Source of the DNA: CAWGOF01 sp963824225
GTDB lineage: Bacteria > Acidobacteriota > Polarisedimenticolia > Polarisedimenticolales > Polarisedimenticolaceae
NCBI GenBank assembly: GCA_963824225.1
Contig: CAWGOF010000003.1
Location: 806,001 to 870,000 of the forward strand
Direction: 5' to 3'
DNA: 64,000 bases
Under the pieces are notes generated by a model that saw only the letters and a program-made list of their open reading frames with translations, made no database searches and had not been told where the DNA came from. The first letter of the stretch is position 1. Each line of letters opens with the position of its first letter. Shown here piece after piece: positions 51,892 to 61,204 of this stretch. Position numbers and translations under genes: made by a program.

Positions 51892-53090
51892 CAATGCCGC
51901 TGGGACTCGAGCCAGCGCTCGCAGTCGATCGCCGCGCGGCAACCGGCGCCGGCGGCCGTCACCGCCTGCCGGTACACGTGGTCGTGCACGTCGCCGGCGA
52001 CGAACACGCCGGCGATCGGGGTCGCCGAGTCGTGTCCGACGACGAGATACCCCTGATCGTCGGTGGGCAGGATGTCCCGGAACAGGGCCGTGTTCGGGTC
52101 GTGGCCGATGGCGACGAAGAACCCCGCGCACGGCCGCTCGGTCTCCTTCCCCGATACCAGGTCGCGCACGAGGACGGTGTCGACCTTCTTCCCGTCGCCC
52201 CGGACCTCGGTGACCGCGCTGTTCCACAAGAACTCGATCTTCTCGTTCGCCCGCGCGCGATCGGCCATGATCTTCGACGCCCGGAGCTGATCGCGCCGGT
52301 GCACGACGGTGACCCGGCTGCCGAAGCGCGTCAAGAACAGCGCTTCCTCCATCGCGGTGTCGCCGCCGCCGACGACGACGATCTCCTGGCCGCGAAAGAA
52401 GAACCCGTCGCACGTCGCGCAGTACGAGACGCCGTGCCCCGCATACTCGGTCTCGCCGGGGATTCCGAGCCGCCGCGGGGACGCGCCCGTGGCCACGATC
52501 ACCGCCCGCGCGTGCAGGTCGCCGTCGTCGGTGCCGATCGTGAACGGCCGCGACGACAGATCGATCGACCGCGCATCGCCGAGGACGAACGTCGCGCCGA
52601 AGCGTGCGGCCTGCTTCTTGAACAGCTCGATCATCTCCGGCCCCTGGATCCCGTCGGGGAACCCGGGGTAGTTCTCGACGTCGGTCGTGGTCATCAGCTG
52701 CCCACCGGCGTTCAGTCCCTCGACGACGACCGGGGCCAGGTTGGCGCGTGCGGCGTAGATCGCCGCCGTGAGACCGGCGGGTCCGGCCCCCAGGATCACG
52801 ACCTCGTGCGTCTTCACGTTCTCCCGCCTCCTGGCCTGCCGCAGCAGGGTCTCGAGCTCGCCCGTGCGGTCGAGCTCGTACAGCTCGTCGGCCCCGCCGA
52901 CGTGCCGCTCGCCGAGGAAGATCTGCGGCACCGTCTGACGACCGCCCGAGCGCGCGATCATCTCGCGCTTCCGCTCGCGGTCGGACTCGACGTTGATCTC
53001 GTCGTACGCGATCCCGTGCTGGTCGAGCAGGCGCTTCGCCCGCCGACAGTGGAAGCACGAAGTCGTCGTGTAGAGCGTGACCGCGGACAA
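51891..53090 (-). CDS. trxB: Glutaredoxin-thioredoxin reductase fusion
   Basis: About 399 residues. Residues 1-80 are a glutaredoxin domain, 'VTLYTTTSCFHCRRAKRLLDQHGI' with CFHC, and 'TVPQIFLGERHVGGADEL'. Residues 88-399 form an FAD/NADPH thioredoxin reductase: 'VVILGAGPAGLTAAIYAARANL', redox 'SYCATCDGFFFRGQEIVVVGGGDTAMEEAL' and 'PIAGVFVAGDVHDHVYRQAVTAAGAG'. A TTG at 53090 fits best (GGAGG seven bases upstream). ATGs at 53141 or 53153 would give a longer, poorly conserved start. It probably supplies dithiol reducing power, with the fused domain as acceptor. Confidence 0.92.
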   Translation of the reverse strand: MSAVTLYTTTSCFHCRRAKRLLDQHGIAYDEINVESDRERKREMIARSGGRQTVPQIFLGERHVGGADELYELDRTGELETLLRQARRRENVKTHEVVILGAGPAGLTAAIYAARANLAPVVVEGLNAGGQLMTTTDVENYPGFPDGIQGPEMIELFKKQAARFGATFVLGDARSIDLSSRPFTIGTDDGDLHARAVIVATGASPRRLGIPGETEYAGHGVSYCATCDGFFFRGQEIVVVGGGDTAMEEALFLTRFGSRVTVVHRRDQLRASKIMADRARANEKIEFLWNSAVTEVRGDGKKVDTVLVRDLVSGKETERPCAGFFVAIGHDPNTALFRDILPTDDQGYLVVGHDSATPIAGVFVAGDVHDHVYRQAVTAAGAGCRAAIDCERWLESQRH

Positions 53091-53139
53091 CGCGACGCCT
53101 CCGATCTCGCGATCTCGACGCGAATCGAGAGGATATATC

Positions 53140-55140
53140 ATGGGCGGTTCCATGGATGCCCGACCCAGGCGCGTCCGCCGTAGCGGGGTGTCGGACACGC
53201 GCCCGCACCGGCTGAGCGCGGACGATCTGCACCTGTTCGCCGAGGGCCGGCACTACCGGCTGTACGACCGGCTCGGCGCGCATCCGTCGCGCGTCGGCAA
53301 GACGAACGGCACGTCGTTCGCCGTGTGGGCCCCGCACGCGCGCGCCGTGTCGGTCGCCGGGTCGTTCAACGACTGGAGCACGACGTGCAACCGGCTGCGA
53401 CCGATCGCGCGCTCGGGCGTGTGGACCGGCTTCGTTCCGGGCGTCGAGCGCGGCGCGCTGTACAAGTACCACGTCGAATCGAAGGGCCACGGCGCGGGCG
53501 ACAAGGCCGATCCGTTCGCGTTCCGGCGCCAGGTGCCGCCCGACACGGCGGCGATCGTCTGGAGCCTGGACTACGAGTGGGGCGACGCGGAGTGGATGGC
53601 GGGCCTGCGCACGCGGCGCATCGCCACCGAGCCGCTGGCGATCTACGAGCTGCACCTCGGCTCGTGGCGCCGGCCGAACGGGCCGGACCGCCTGCCGACG
53701 TACGACGAGATCGGCGACGAGCTGATCCCGTACCTCCGGTCGACCGGGTTCACGCACGTCGAGCTGCTGCCCGTGCTCGAGCACCCGTACTACGCGTCGT
53801 GGGGCTACCAGGCGACCGGGTACTTCGCGGCGACGAGCCGCTACGGCGCGCCGCAGGACCTGATGCGGCTCGTCGATCGACTGCACCAGCACGGCATCGG
53901 CGTGATCCTCGACTGGGTCCCGTCGCACTTCCCGACCGACGAGCATGGGCTCGTGTTCTTCGACGGCACGCACCTGTACGAGTACGAGGACCCGCGCCTC
54001 GGATACCAGCGCGACTGGAAGAGCTACGTCTTCGACTACGGTCGGCCGGAGGTCCGCTCGTTCCTCGTGTCGAGCGCCCTGTTCTGGCTCGACCGCTATC
54101 ACATGGACGGACTGCGCGTCGACGGCGTGGCGTCGATGCTGTACCGGGACTACTCGCGCCCCGAGGGTGAGTGGCTGCCCAACGTCCACGGCGGCAAGGA
54201 GAACCTCGAGGCGATCGGGTTCCTGCGCCAGCTCAACGAGGCGGTGCACGAGCACCACCCGGGCACGTTCACGATCGCCGAGGAGTCGACGGCGTGGCCG
54301 ATGGTGTCGCGCCCGGTGTACGTCGGCGGCCTCGGGTTCGACATGAAGTGGGACATGGGCTGGATGCACGACACGCTGCGCTACCTGGGCTACGACCCGG
54401 TGTTCCGCAAGTTCCATCACGGCGCGCTGACGTTCCGGATGATGTACGGGTTCTCGGAGAACTTCGTCCTGGCCCTGTCGCACGACGAGGTAGTTCACGG
54501 GAAGCTGTCGCTCGTGCGCAAGATGCACGGCGACCCATGGCAGAAGCTGGCCACGCTGCGTGCGCTCTACGCCTACATGTGGGCGCTGCCGGGCAAGAAG
54601 CTGCTGTTCATGGGCGGGGAGATCGGCGCGCTGCGCGAATGGGACCACGACTCGGCGCTCGACTGGTCGCTGCTCGGAAAGCCGGCCCACGCGGGGCTCC
54701 TCGCTTGGGTCACGGCGCTGAACCGGCTGTATCGCGAGCTGCCCGCGCTCCACGCGACCGACTTCGACACCAACGGCTTCCGCTGGATCGATTGCAGCGA
54801 CGCCGAGCAGTCGGTCGTCGCGTTCGTGCGCCTGCCCGCGCGACCGAGCGCAGACGGGAGGTGGCCCGGGATCGTGCTCGTGCTGAACTTGACGTCCGTC
54901 GCGCGACACAACTACCGCATCGGCTTGCCCGCCGCCGGCGCCTGGCGCGAGCGGCTGAACAGCGACGCCCGGACCTACGGTGGAAGCGGCCTGGGGAACC
55001 CCGGGCCGATCGTCACCGTGCCGATTGCGTACCAGGGCGAGGCCCAGTCGGTCCCGCTGACTCTCCCCGCGCTCGGAGCGGTGTTCCTCGAGCACGCGGA
55101 GAGCCCGGTCCGCGCGCCGGGTGCGGTGGAGCGCGCGTAA
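53140..55140 (+). CDS. glgB: 1,4-alpha-glucan branching enzyme
   Basis: 666 residues from ATG 53140 (GAGAGG upstream). It has an N-terminal CBM48 domain ('LGAHP', 'FAVWAPHARAVSVAGSFNDW') and a GH13 barrel: 'VELLPVLEHPYYASWGYQATGYFAATSRYG', region II 'DGLRVDGVASMLYRD' (nucleophile Asp), 'TIAEEST' (acid Glu) and 'LSHDEVVHGK' (Asp). The C-terminal beta domain ends 'LPALGAVFLEHA'. It makes alpha-1,6 branches in glycogen. It diverges from trxB and is followed one base later by the GH57 gene. Confidence 0.95.
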   Translation: MGGSMDARPRRVRRSGVSDTRPHRLSADDLHLFAEGRHYRLYDRLGAHPSRVGKTNGTSFAVWAPHARAVSVAGSFNDWSTTCNRLRPIARSGVWTGFVPGVERGALYKYHVESKGHGAGDKADPFAFRRQVPPDTAAIVWSLDYEWGDAEWMAGLRTRRIATEPLAIYELHLGSWRRPNGPDRLPTYDEIGDELIPYLRSTGFTHVELLPVLEHPYYASWGYQATGYFAATSRYGAPQDLMRLVDRLHQHGIGVILDWVPSHFPTDEHGLVFFDGTHLYEYEDPRLGYQRDWKSYVFDYGRPEVRSFLVSSALFWLDRYHMDGLRVDGVASMLYRDYSRPEGEWLPNVHGGKENLEAIGFLRQLNEAVHEHHPGTFTIAEESTAWPMVSRPVYVGGLGFDMKWDMGWMHDTLRYLGYDPVFRKFHHGALTFRMMYGFSENFVLALSHDEVVHGKLSLVRKMHGDPWQKLATLRALYAYMWALPGKKLLFMGGEIGALREWDHDSALDWSLLGKPAHAGLLAWVTALNRLYRELPALHATDFDTNGFRWIDCSDAEQSVVAFVRLPARPSADGRWPGIVLVLNLTSVARHNYRIGLPAAGAWRERLNSDARTYGGSGLGNPGPIVTVPIAYQGEAQSVPLTLPALGAVFLEHAESPVRAPGAVERA

Positions 55141-55141
55141 G

Positions 55142-57523
55142 GTGGCTGAGCCGCGCTACGTGTGCTTCCACGGCCACTTCTACCAGCCGCCGCGCGAGAA
55201 CCCGTGGACCGAGGAGGTCGAGCTGCAGGACTCGGCCCGGCCGTACCACGACTGGAACGAGCGCATCACCGCCGAGTGCTATGCGCCGAATGCAGCGGCG
55301 CGCGTGCTCGACGAGACGGGAGCGCTGACGCGCGTGATCCGGTCCTACGACCGGATGAGCTTCGACTTCGGGCCGACGCTCCTGTCCTGGCTCGCGCGCG
55401 AGGCCTTGGACACGTACCGGGCGATCCTCGACGCCGACCGACAGGGCCGCGGCGCGATGGCCCAGGCCTACGCCCACCCGATCCTGCCCCTGTGTACGGA
55501 GCGTGACCGCGAGACCCAGGTGCGCTGGGGGCTGCGGGACTTCGAGCTGCGCTTCGGGCGCCGGGCCGACGGGATGTGGCTCCCCGAGACCGCGGTCGAT
55601 CTTCAGACGCTCGACACGCTCGCGCGCCACGGCGTCCGGTTCACGATCCTCGCACCGTCGCAGGCCGCGGCATGGCGGCCCGCCGGCTCGTCGAGCTGGA
55701 CCCCGGTCGACGGCGCCTCGAGCCTCGACACGCGCCGCGCGTACCGCGTCCTGTTGCCGTCGGGTCGCGACATCGCGGTCGTGTTCTACGATGCCGCGCT
55801 GTCCGCGGATCTCGCGTTCGGCAGCCTGCTCACGAGCGGCGCGCGGCTCGTCGATCGCGTCCGCGCCGCGCTCGGCGAGGCCGTACCCGAGCCGCGCATC
55901 GTGCACGCCGCGACCGACGGCGAGACGTACGGCCATCACCACGCGTTCGGCGACATGGCGCTGGCGTGGGCCATCGACCGGCTCGAGCACGACCCGACGA
56001 TCCGGCTCACGAACACTGCCGCGTTCCTCGCGCTCCACCCGCCGGGCCACGAGGTCCAGATCCGCGAGCGCACGGCGTGGAGCTGTGCCCACGGTCTCGG
56101 ACGCTGGAGCGACGATTGCGGTTGCGCCATGGCACCGAGCTCGGGGTACAGGCAGAGCTGGCGCCGCCCGCTGCGCGCCGCGCTCGACGCGCTGGCGCTC
56201 GACCTCGCCCGGTGCTTCGAGAGCGAGGGCCGACGGTTCCTCAAGGACCCGTGGGCCGCGCGCGACGACTACGTCGACGTCGTGTTCGACCGCTCGGACG
56301 AGCGCGAGCGGGCGTGGCTCGGCGTGCACGCGCTACGCGATCTCGGGCCGCCCGAGCGCAGCGCCGTGAAGCAGCTCCTCGAGATGCAGCGCCACGCGCT
56401 CTTGATGTTCGCGAGCTGCGCCTGGTTCTTCGACGAGGTCTCGGGGATCGAGACCGTGCAGGCGCTGCGCCACGCCGCGCGCGCGGCGGAGCTGGCTCAG
56501 GCGCTCACGGGCGAGCCGTTTCCCGCCCGGCTCGCAGAGCAGCTGGACCACGTGCCGAGCAACCGCGCCCGCTACGGCACGGCGCGCGCGGTGCTGGCAG
56601 CGGAGGTCGCGCCGGCGCGGGTCGACGCCGAGCGGCACGTCGTGCACCACGCGGCACGCGTGCTGTTCGACGCGCCGTCCTACGCCGATGCGCCGGCGTT
56701 CCGGCTGGCCGAGCGCGACAGGGTACGTGCCGAGCACGGCTCCGCGCGCATGGTCGCCGGGAGGGTCGAGGTCGACGCCAAGCTCACCGGCGAGGTCCGG
56801 CACCTGGCCTACGCGTTCCTCCACACGGGCGGCGTCGACGTCGCTGGCGCGGCGCGCCCGGACACGGACGACGGCGCAAGCCACAGGCGGCGCGTCGAGA
56901 GCGCGACCGCGCTCCTCGAGCACGGCGACGTTCCGGGCGCTCGGGCGGCGATCCTCGACGGGAGCACGGGCAACACGCTGGCCGAGCTCAGGCCCGACAC
57001 GCAGCGCGCGATCGTGCGCCGCGTGCTCGAGACGACGATCGGGGAGGTCGAGGCGGCCCACGAGCGCCTGTATCGCGAGCGCGAGACGACCCTGGCGCTG
57101 TTGCACGAGCTATCGATCCCGGCGCCGCGGATCCTCGTCGCCGCGGCCGAGCTCGTGCTCGACTCGCGCCTGCGCCGGGCGCTCGATGCACCTGCGCCCG
57201 ATCCGCCCGCTGTGCGCGCGCTGTTCGACGAGATCGAGCGCTCGGGGGCGCAGATCGACGCCGCGGCCACGGCGCGCTCGGCGGCTCGGGCGCTCGAGCG
57301 GCTCATCGAGCGCGTCGTCCGCGCGCCGCAGGACGCGTCGCACACCGACCGCCTGCTCGCGCTCCTCGCCGCCCTCCCGAGCCACGGGCTGCGCGTCGAT
57401 ACCTCGCGCGTGCAGGTCGAGCTGTACCGCCTGGCCGAGCAGCTCCGCCCGCTCGGCTCTGCGCTTCCGGCCGGGCTGCGCGCGGCGGCCGAGACGCTCC
57501 ACGTGCGGCTCGAGGCCCCGTGA
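55142..57523 (+). CDS. GH57-family alpha-glucan enzyme with DUF3536
   Basis: 793 residues from GTG 55142. The GH57 core begins 'YVCFHGHFYQPPRENPWTEEVELQDSARPYHDWNERITAECYAPN' and contains 'SFDFGPTLLSWL', 'GMWLPETAVDLQTLDTLARHGV' (Glu, nucleophile region) and 'HAATDGETYGHHHAFGDMALAW' (catalytic Asp). A long helical DUF3536 part follows (residues 300-790, 'LLMFASCAWFFDEVSGIETVQALR'). It lies between glgB and marC in one operon, so it probably acts in glycogen or maltodextrin metabolism as amylase or glucanotransferase. Confidence 0.87.
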   Translation: MAEPRYVCFHGHFYQPPRENPWTEEVELQDSARPYHDWNERITAECYAPNAAARVLDETGALTRVIRSYDRMSFDFGPTLLSWLAREALDTYRAILDADRQGRGAMAQAYAHPILPLCTERDRETQVRWGLRDFELRFGRRADGMWLPETAVDLQTLDTLARHGVRFTILAPSQAAAWRPAGSSSWTPVDGASSLDTRRAYRVLLPSGRDIAVVFYDAALSADLAFGSLLTSGARLVDRVRAALGEAVPEPRIVHAATDGETYGHHHAFGDMALAWAIDRLEHDPTIRLTNTAAFLALHPPGHEVQIRERTAWSCAHGLGRWSDDCGCAMAPSSGYRQSWRRPLRAALDALALDLARCFESEGRRFLKDPWAARDDYVDVVFDRSDERERAWLGVHALRDLGPPERSAVKQLLEMQRHALLMFASCAWFFDEVSGIETVQALRHAARAAELAQALTGEPFPARLAEQLDHVPSNRARYGTARAVLAAEVAPARVDAERHVVHHAARVLFDAPSYADAPAFRLAERDRVRAEHGSARMVAGRVEVDAKLTGEVRHLAYAFLHTGGVDVAGAARPDTDDGASHRRRVESATALLEHGDVPGARAAILDGSTGNTLAELRPDTQRAIVRRVLETTIGEVEAAHERLYRERETTLALLHELSIPAPRILVAAAELVLDSRLRRALDAPAPDPPAVRALFDEIERSGAQIDAAATARSAARALERLIERVVRAPQDASHTDRLLALLAALPSHGLRVDTSRVQVELYRLAEQLRPLGSALPAGLRAAAETLHVRLEAP

Positions 57524-58173
57524 TGGCCGACCTCGTGACCTTCGCCCTGGTGAGCTTCTCGGCCGTGTTCTTCGTCGTCGACCCGTTCGCCGTGATCCCG
57601 CTGTTCCTGTCGATGACCGAACGCGACTCGCCGGCCAAGCGTCGGGCCACGGCGCTGCGCGCCGCGATCGTGGCGACGACGACGCTGCTCGCGTTCGCCG
57701 CCGCCGGTGGGTTCATCTTCCGGATGTTCGGCATCACGGTCGGGGCGTTCAAGATCGCCGGCGGTGCGCTCCTGTTCCTGATGGCGCTCGACATGCTCCA
57801 GGCCCAGGCTTCACGCACGCGCACGAGCCCCGAGGAAGAGACGGAGGGCATCGAGCGCGACGAGGTCGCGGTGATTCCGCTCGGCATCCCGATGCTCGCG
57901 GGTCCAGGGTCGATCGCCACGGTGACGGTGCTGATGGGTCAGGCCGGCCGCTCGCCAGCGCGGATCGCGATCGTCGCCGGTGTCGTGATCCTGACCGGCG
58001 TTCTGACGGTGGCGCTGCTGCGGGCGTCGACGTGGATCGAGAGCAAGCTCCGCCGCACCGGGCTGAACATCCTCAACCGGCTGATGGGGCTGATCCTCGC
58101 CGCGGTGGCGGTGCAGTTCATCGTCGACGGCATCGCCGACGTCGCCCCGCAGATCGCGGCCACGCTGCCCTGA
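57523..58173 (+). CDS. MarC/UPF0056 family membrane protein
   Basis: 216 residues with six helices. The ATG overlaps the GH57 stop (TGATG). It shows the family's first-helix pattern 'FALVSFSAVFFVVDPFAVIPLFLSMT' and its repeat-like copy 'EVAVIPLGIPMLAGPGSIATVTVLM'; 'FKIAGGALLFLMALDMLQ' is also typical. Function is unknown; MarC is not a drug pump as was once thought. It ends the glgB operon. Confidence 0.9.
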   Translation: MADLVTFALVSFSAVFFVVDPFAVIPLFLSMTERDSPAKRRATALRAAIVATTTLLAFAAAGGFIFRMFGITVGAFKIAGGALLFLMALDMLQAQASRTRTSPEEETEGIERDEVAVIPLGIPMLAGPGSIATVTVLMGQAGRSPARIAIVAGVVILTGVLTVALLRASTWIESKLRRTGLNILNRLMGLILAAVAVQFIVDGIADVAPQIAATLP

Positions 58174-58192
58174 CGCGCCCCCGCTCGATCCG

Positions 58193-58220
58193 TTGACAAT
58201 ATATCCACTCTCGATATACT
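58193..58220 (+). promoter_or_regulatory. Sigma-70-type promoter of padR, with leaderless start likely
   Basis: A perfect -35 TTGACA (58193-58198) and -10 TATACT (58215-58220) are 16 bases apart. Start of transcription would fall about 6-7 bases later, at or near the GTG of padR (58227), so the mRNA is probably leaderless; no Shine-Dalgarno is seen. Confidence 0.8.
58200..58218. promoter_or_regulatory. Palindromic operator candidate for PadR (TATATC-N7-GATATA)
   Basis: The inverted repeat fills the spacer and overlaps the -10. A PadR dimer bound here would block RNA polymerase, so auto-repression of the padR-ADOP operon is likely. Confidence 0.7.
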
Positions 58221-58226
58221 CGGGCG

Positions 58227-58589
58227 GTGCAGAACGATCGCCAGGACGTGGCCGCGCTCCTGCCGCTTCCCCCGGCGACGTTCCACATCCTGCTCGCGCT
58301 CGCCGCAAGCGACCGGCACGGCTACGGCATCATCCAGGACGTCGAAGCCCGCACCGACGGCGCGCTGCGCCTGAGCCCCGGAACGCTGTACCGGACGATC
58401 CAGCGCCTGCTCGAGCAAGGGCTGATCGTCGAGCCCAAGCGCCGCGCGGATCCGCTCGACGACCCGCGGCGGCGCTACTACCGGATCACGCCGCTCGGCA
58501 CGGCGGCGGCGCGGGCCGAGACCCGGCGGCTCGCGCATCTGGTTCGCCTGGCCAAGGTCGCCGGGCTCCTCCGGCCTGAGCCGACATGA
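58227..58589 (+). CDS. PadR-family transcriptional regulator
   Basis: 120 residues from GTG 58227. The winged-helix domain 'PLPPATFHILLALAASDRHGYGIIQDVEARTDGALRLSPGTLYRTIQRLLEQGLIVEPKRR' and 'RRRYYRITPLGTAAARAETRRL' is the standard PadR pattern with a short C-terminal helix. It is coupled to the ADOP permease gene by an ATGA overlap, the usual arrangement in Acidobacteriota, and likely represses its own operon until a ligand binds. Confidence 0.92.
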   Translation: MQNDRQDVAALLPLPPATFHILLALAASDRHGYGIIQDVEARTDGALRLSPGTLYRTIQRLLEQGLIVEPKRRADPLDDPRRRYYRITPLGTAAARAETRRLAHLVRLAKVAGLLRPEPT

Positions 58590-61186
58590 ACCAGCTGTAT
58601 CGACGACTGCTGTACCTCTATCCGGCCTCGTTTCGCGTCGAGTACGGGGACGCGATGGGCGCGCTCTTCGCCGACAAGAGCGCCCGCGCACGCGGCAGTG
58701 CCCGGATCGGCCTGCTCTTCGCCGCCGTGGCCGACGTGGTCCCGAACGCGATCGCCGCCCACTTCGACCTGCTGGTGCAGGACCTGCGCTTCACGTTGCG
58801 CTCGCTCAGCCGCGCGCGGGGGTTCGCCTGCGCCGCGATCGCGGTCCTGGCGATCGGCGTGGGCGCGAACACCGCCGCCTTCTCGGTCGCCGACTTCGTG
58901 CTGCTCCGGCCCCTGCCGTTCCCCGAGCCCGACACGCTCGTGCGCCTGTGCTGGGGCCCGCGCGAGGGCGGCGGCTGGGGCTGCAACAACCAGCTCTCGC
59001 CCGCCAACTATCGCGACTACAAGAGCCTGACCTCGTCGTTCCGGGACATGGGCGCGTTCTACAGCGACGCCGCGAACCTCGTCGGGCCGGGCGAGCCGCA
59101 GCGCTTGGCGCTCGCCGGCGTCACCTCGGAAGTCCTCCCGCTGCTCGGCGTGCGGCCCGTGCTCGGGCGCGAGTTCGGCGCAGGCGACAGCCCCGATGCA
59201 GACGCGCGCGCCGTCGTCCTCGGCTACGGCCTCTGGCAATCGCAGTTCGCCGGGGATCCGCAGGTGCTCGGGCGCAGCGTGAGCCTCAACGGTACGCCGT
59301 ACGAGGTGATCGGCGTGATGCCGAAGAGCTTCCACTTCCCGTGGCGGGACGTGCAGCTGTGGACCCACCTCGTGCTGCGGGAGCAGGACTACGAGGATCG
59401 GGACAACAACTACCTGGAGGCCGTGGCCCGTCTCGCGCCCGGCGTGAGCATGTCTGCGGCCCGGGCCGATCTCGAGGTCGTCGCGGCGCGCCTGGCCCGC
59501 GACTACCCCGAGACGAACGAGGACGCCGGGTTCAGCTTCTTCGCGATGCACGACACCATGTCGCCGACCTACCGGGTCATGCTGCTCAGCCTATGCGGCG
59601 CGAGCCTGTGCATCCTGCTCCTGACCTGCGCCAACCTGGCGAACCTGCTCCTGGCTCGCGCGGGAGCCCGCGAGCGAGAGCTGGCCGTGCGGGCGGCCCT
59701 CGGCGCGGGCAAGGAGCGCCTGGTGCGCCAGCTCGTGACCGAGAGCATGGTGCTGGCGCTCGCCGGCGGCATCGCCGGTCTCGCGCTCGCCGCAGCGATG
59801 CTCCCGTTGCTTTCGCTCCTCGTCCCCAGCACGCTGCCCGTCGAGAGCCATCCCACGCTCGACCCGCGCTTCGTTGCCGTCGCCCTGGGCTTCGCCGCCC
59901 TGACCGGCCTCGGGTTCGGCCTCGTCCCCGCGCTGCGGGTGGGCGGCCGAGCGGGCTTCGACGGGTTGCGCGAGGGCGCGCGGGCGGGAGGGGGCGCGAA
60001 GCAGCGGCTCCGCAGCGTGCTCGTGGGCGCCGAGGTCGCCGCGTCCGTGGTCCTGCTGATCTCGTCGGGCCTGCTGATCCGCGCCGTCTGGCGCGTGCAG
60101 TCGATCGATCCCGGCTTCGTTCCCGAGCGCGTGCTGACTCTGAAGACGGCGCTCCCCCGCCCGAAGTATGACGTGACCCAGCGCCGGACGCAGTTCTACG
60201 ACCGCGTCCTGAGCGAGATCCGGGCGCTCCCCGGTGTTGAGAGCGCCGGGTACATCAGCGGCCTACCCATGGTGCGTACCGGCAGGATCGCCGAGGTGGC
60301 GATCCCCGGTCGCGAGGTATCGCCGAGGTTCCGGGGCGACATCGCGAGCATCCGGTTCGTCACGCCGCAATACTTCCGCGCCCTGGGGATCCCGCTCCTC
60401 CGCGGGCGGGACGTCGAAGACGGCGACCACGTGGGTCGCGACCCGGTGGCGGTCGTCAGCGATTCCTTCGCCCAGCAGTACTGGCCCGAGGACGATCCGC
60501 TTGGACGGACGTTCGTGATCCGCGAGGAGACCCGGACCGTCGTGGGCGTCGTGGGCGACGTCAAGGTCCGCGGCCTCGAGCGCAACAACGAGCCTCAGGT
60601 GTACGTGCCGGCCGCGCAGGTGGCCGACGCCGCATTCATCAACGACGATCCGCAGGACCTCGTCGTCCGCCATGTTGGGTCGACCGCGGCGCTGCTCCCG
60701 GCCGTGCGCGCGATCGTCCGCGCGGCCGACCCCGAGCAGCCGATCTCCGACGTGCGCAGCCTCGAAGCAGTCGTCGCGCAAGAGACGGCCCCGCGGCGCG
60801 CGCAGATCCAGGTCCTCGGGGCGCTCGCCGCGATCGCGCTGTTGCTCGCCGGGGTCGGGATCTATGGCTTGCTCGCCTACACCGTGGCCCAGCGGTCGCG
60901 CGAGATCGGTGTGCGACTGGCGTTGGGCGCCCAGCCAAACGCCGTAGCCCGCATGATCGTGGCCCAAGGGATGACGCTCGCGCTCGTCGGCCTCGTGCCC
61001 GGCGTGGCCGTGGCCTACGCCGCGGCGCGGGGCATGCAGGCGCTCCTGTTCGGCGTGGGACCGGGCGATCCGGTGACGATCCTCGTCGCCGTGGCGCTCG
61101 TGCTCGTGATCACGCTGGCCGGCACGCTCGTGCCGGCGCTGCGCGCCGTGCGGGTCAATCCGATGCTCGTGCTGCGGGCCGACTAG
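58586..61186 (+). CDS. ADOP-type ABC transporter permease (MacB/FtsX-like)
   Basis: 866 residues. The N-terminal 'LYRRLLYLYPASFRVEYGDAMGALFADK' is the typical ADOP leader. Two MacB periplasmic core domains ('FSVADFVLLRPLPFPEPDTLVRLC' and 'LTLKTALPRPKYDVTQRRTQFYDRVLSEIRALPGVES') and two FtsX units (four-helix groups near 340-470 and 750-860, each 'RERELAVRAALGAGKERLVRQL'- or 'RSREIGVRLALGAQPNAVARMI'-like) follow. No ATPase is encoded nearby, as is usual for these orphan permeases. A mechanotransmission role in export is inferred. Confidence 0.93.
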   Translation: MNQLYRRLLYLYPASFRVEYGDAMGALFADKSARARGSARIGLLFAAVADVVPNAIAAHFDLLVQDLRFTLRSLSRARGFACAAIAVLAIGVGANTAAFSVADFVLLRPLPFPEPDTLVRLCWGPREGGGWGCNNQLSPANYRDYKSLTSSFRDMGAFYSDAANLVGPGEPQRLALAGVTSEVLPLLGVRPVLGREFGAGDSPDADARAVVLGYGLWQSQFAGDPQVLGRSVSLNGTPYEVIGVMPKSFHFPWRDVQLWTHLVLREQDYEDRDNNYLEAVARLAPGVSMSAARADLEVVAARLARDYPETNEDAGFSFFAMHDTMSPTYRVMLLSLCGASLCILLLTCANLANLLLARAGARERELAVRAALGAGKERLVRQLVTESMVLALAGGIAGLALAAAMLPLLSLLVPSTLPVESHPTLDPRFVAVALGFAALTGLGFGLVPALRVGGRAGFDGLREGARAGGGAKQRLRSVLVGAEVAASVVLLISSGLLIRAVWRVQSIDPGFVPERVLTLKTALPRPKYDVTQRRTQFYDRVLSEIRALPGVESAGYISGLPMVRTGRIAEVAIPGREVSPRFRGDIASIRFVTPQYFRALGIPLLRGRDVEDGDHVGRDPVAVVSDSFAQQYWPEDDPLGRTFVIREETRTVVGVVGDVKVRGLERNNEPQVYVPAAQVADAAFINDDPQDLVVRHVGSTAALLPAVRAIVRAADPEQPISDVRSLEAVVAQETAPRRAQIQVLGALAAIALLLAGVGIYGLLAYTVAQRSREIGVRLALGAQPNAVARMIVAQGMTLALVGLVPGVAVAYAAARGMQALLFGVGPGDPVTILVAVALVLVITLAGTLVPALRAVRVNPMLVLRAD

Positions 61187-61204
61187 CGGGCACGGGCGGC
61201 CCGC

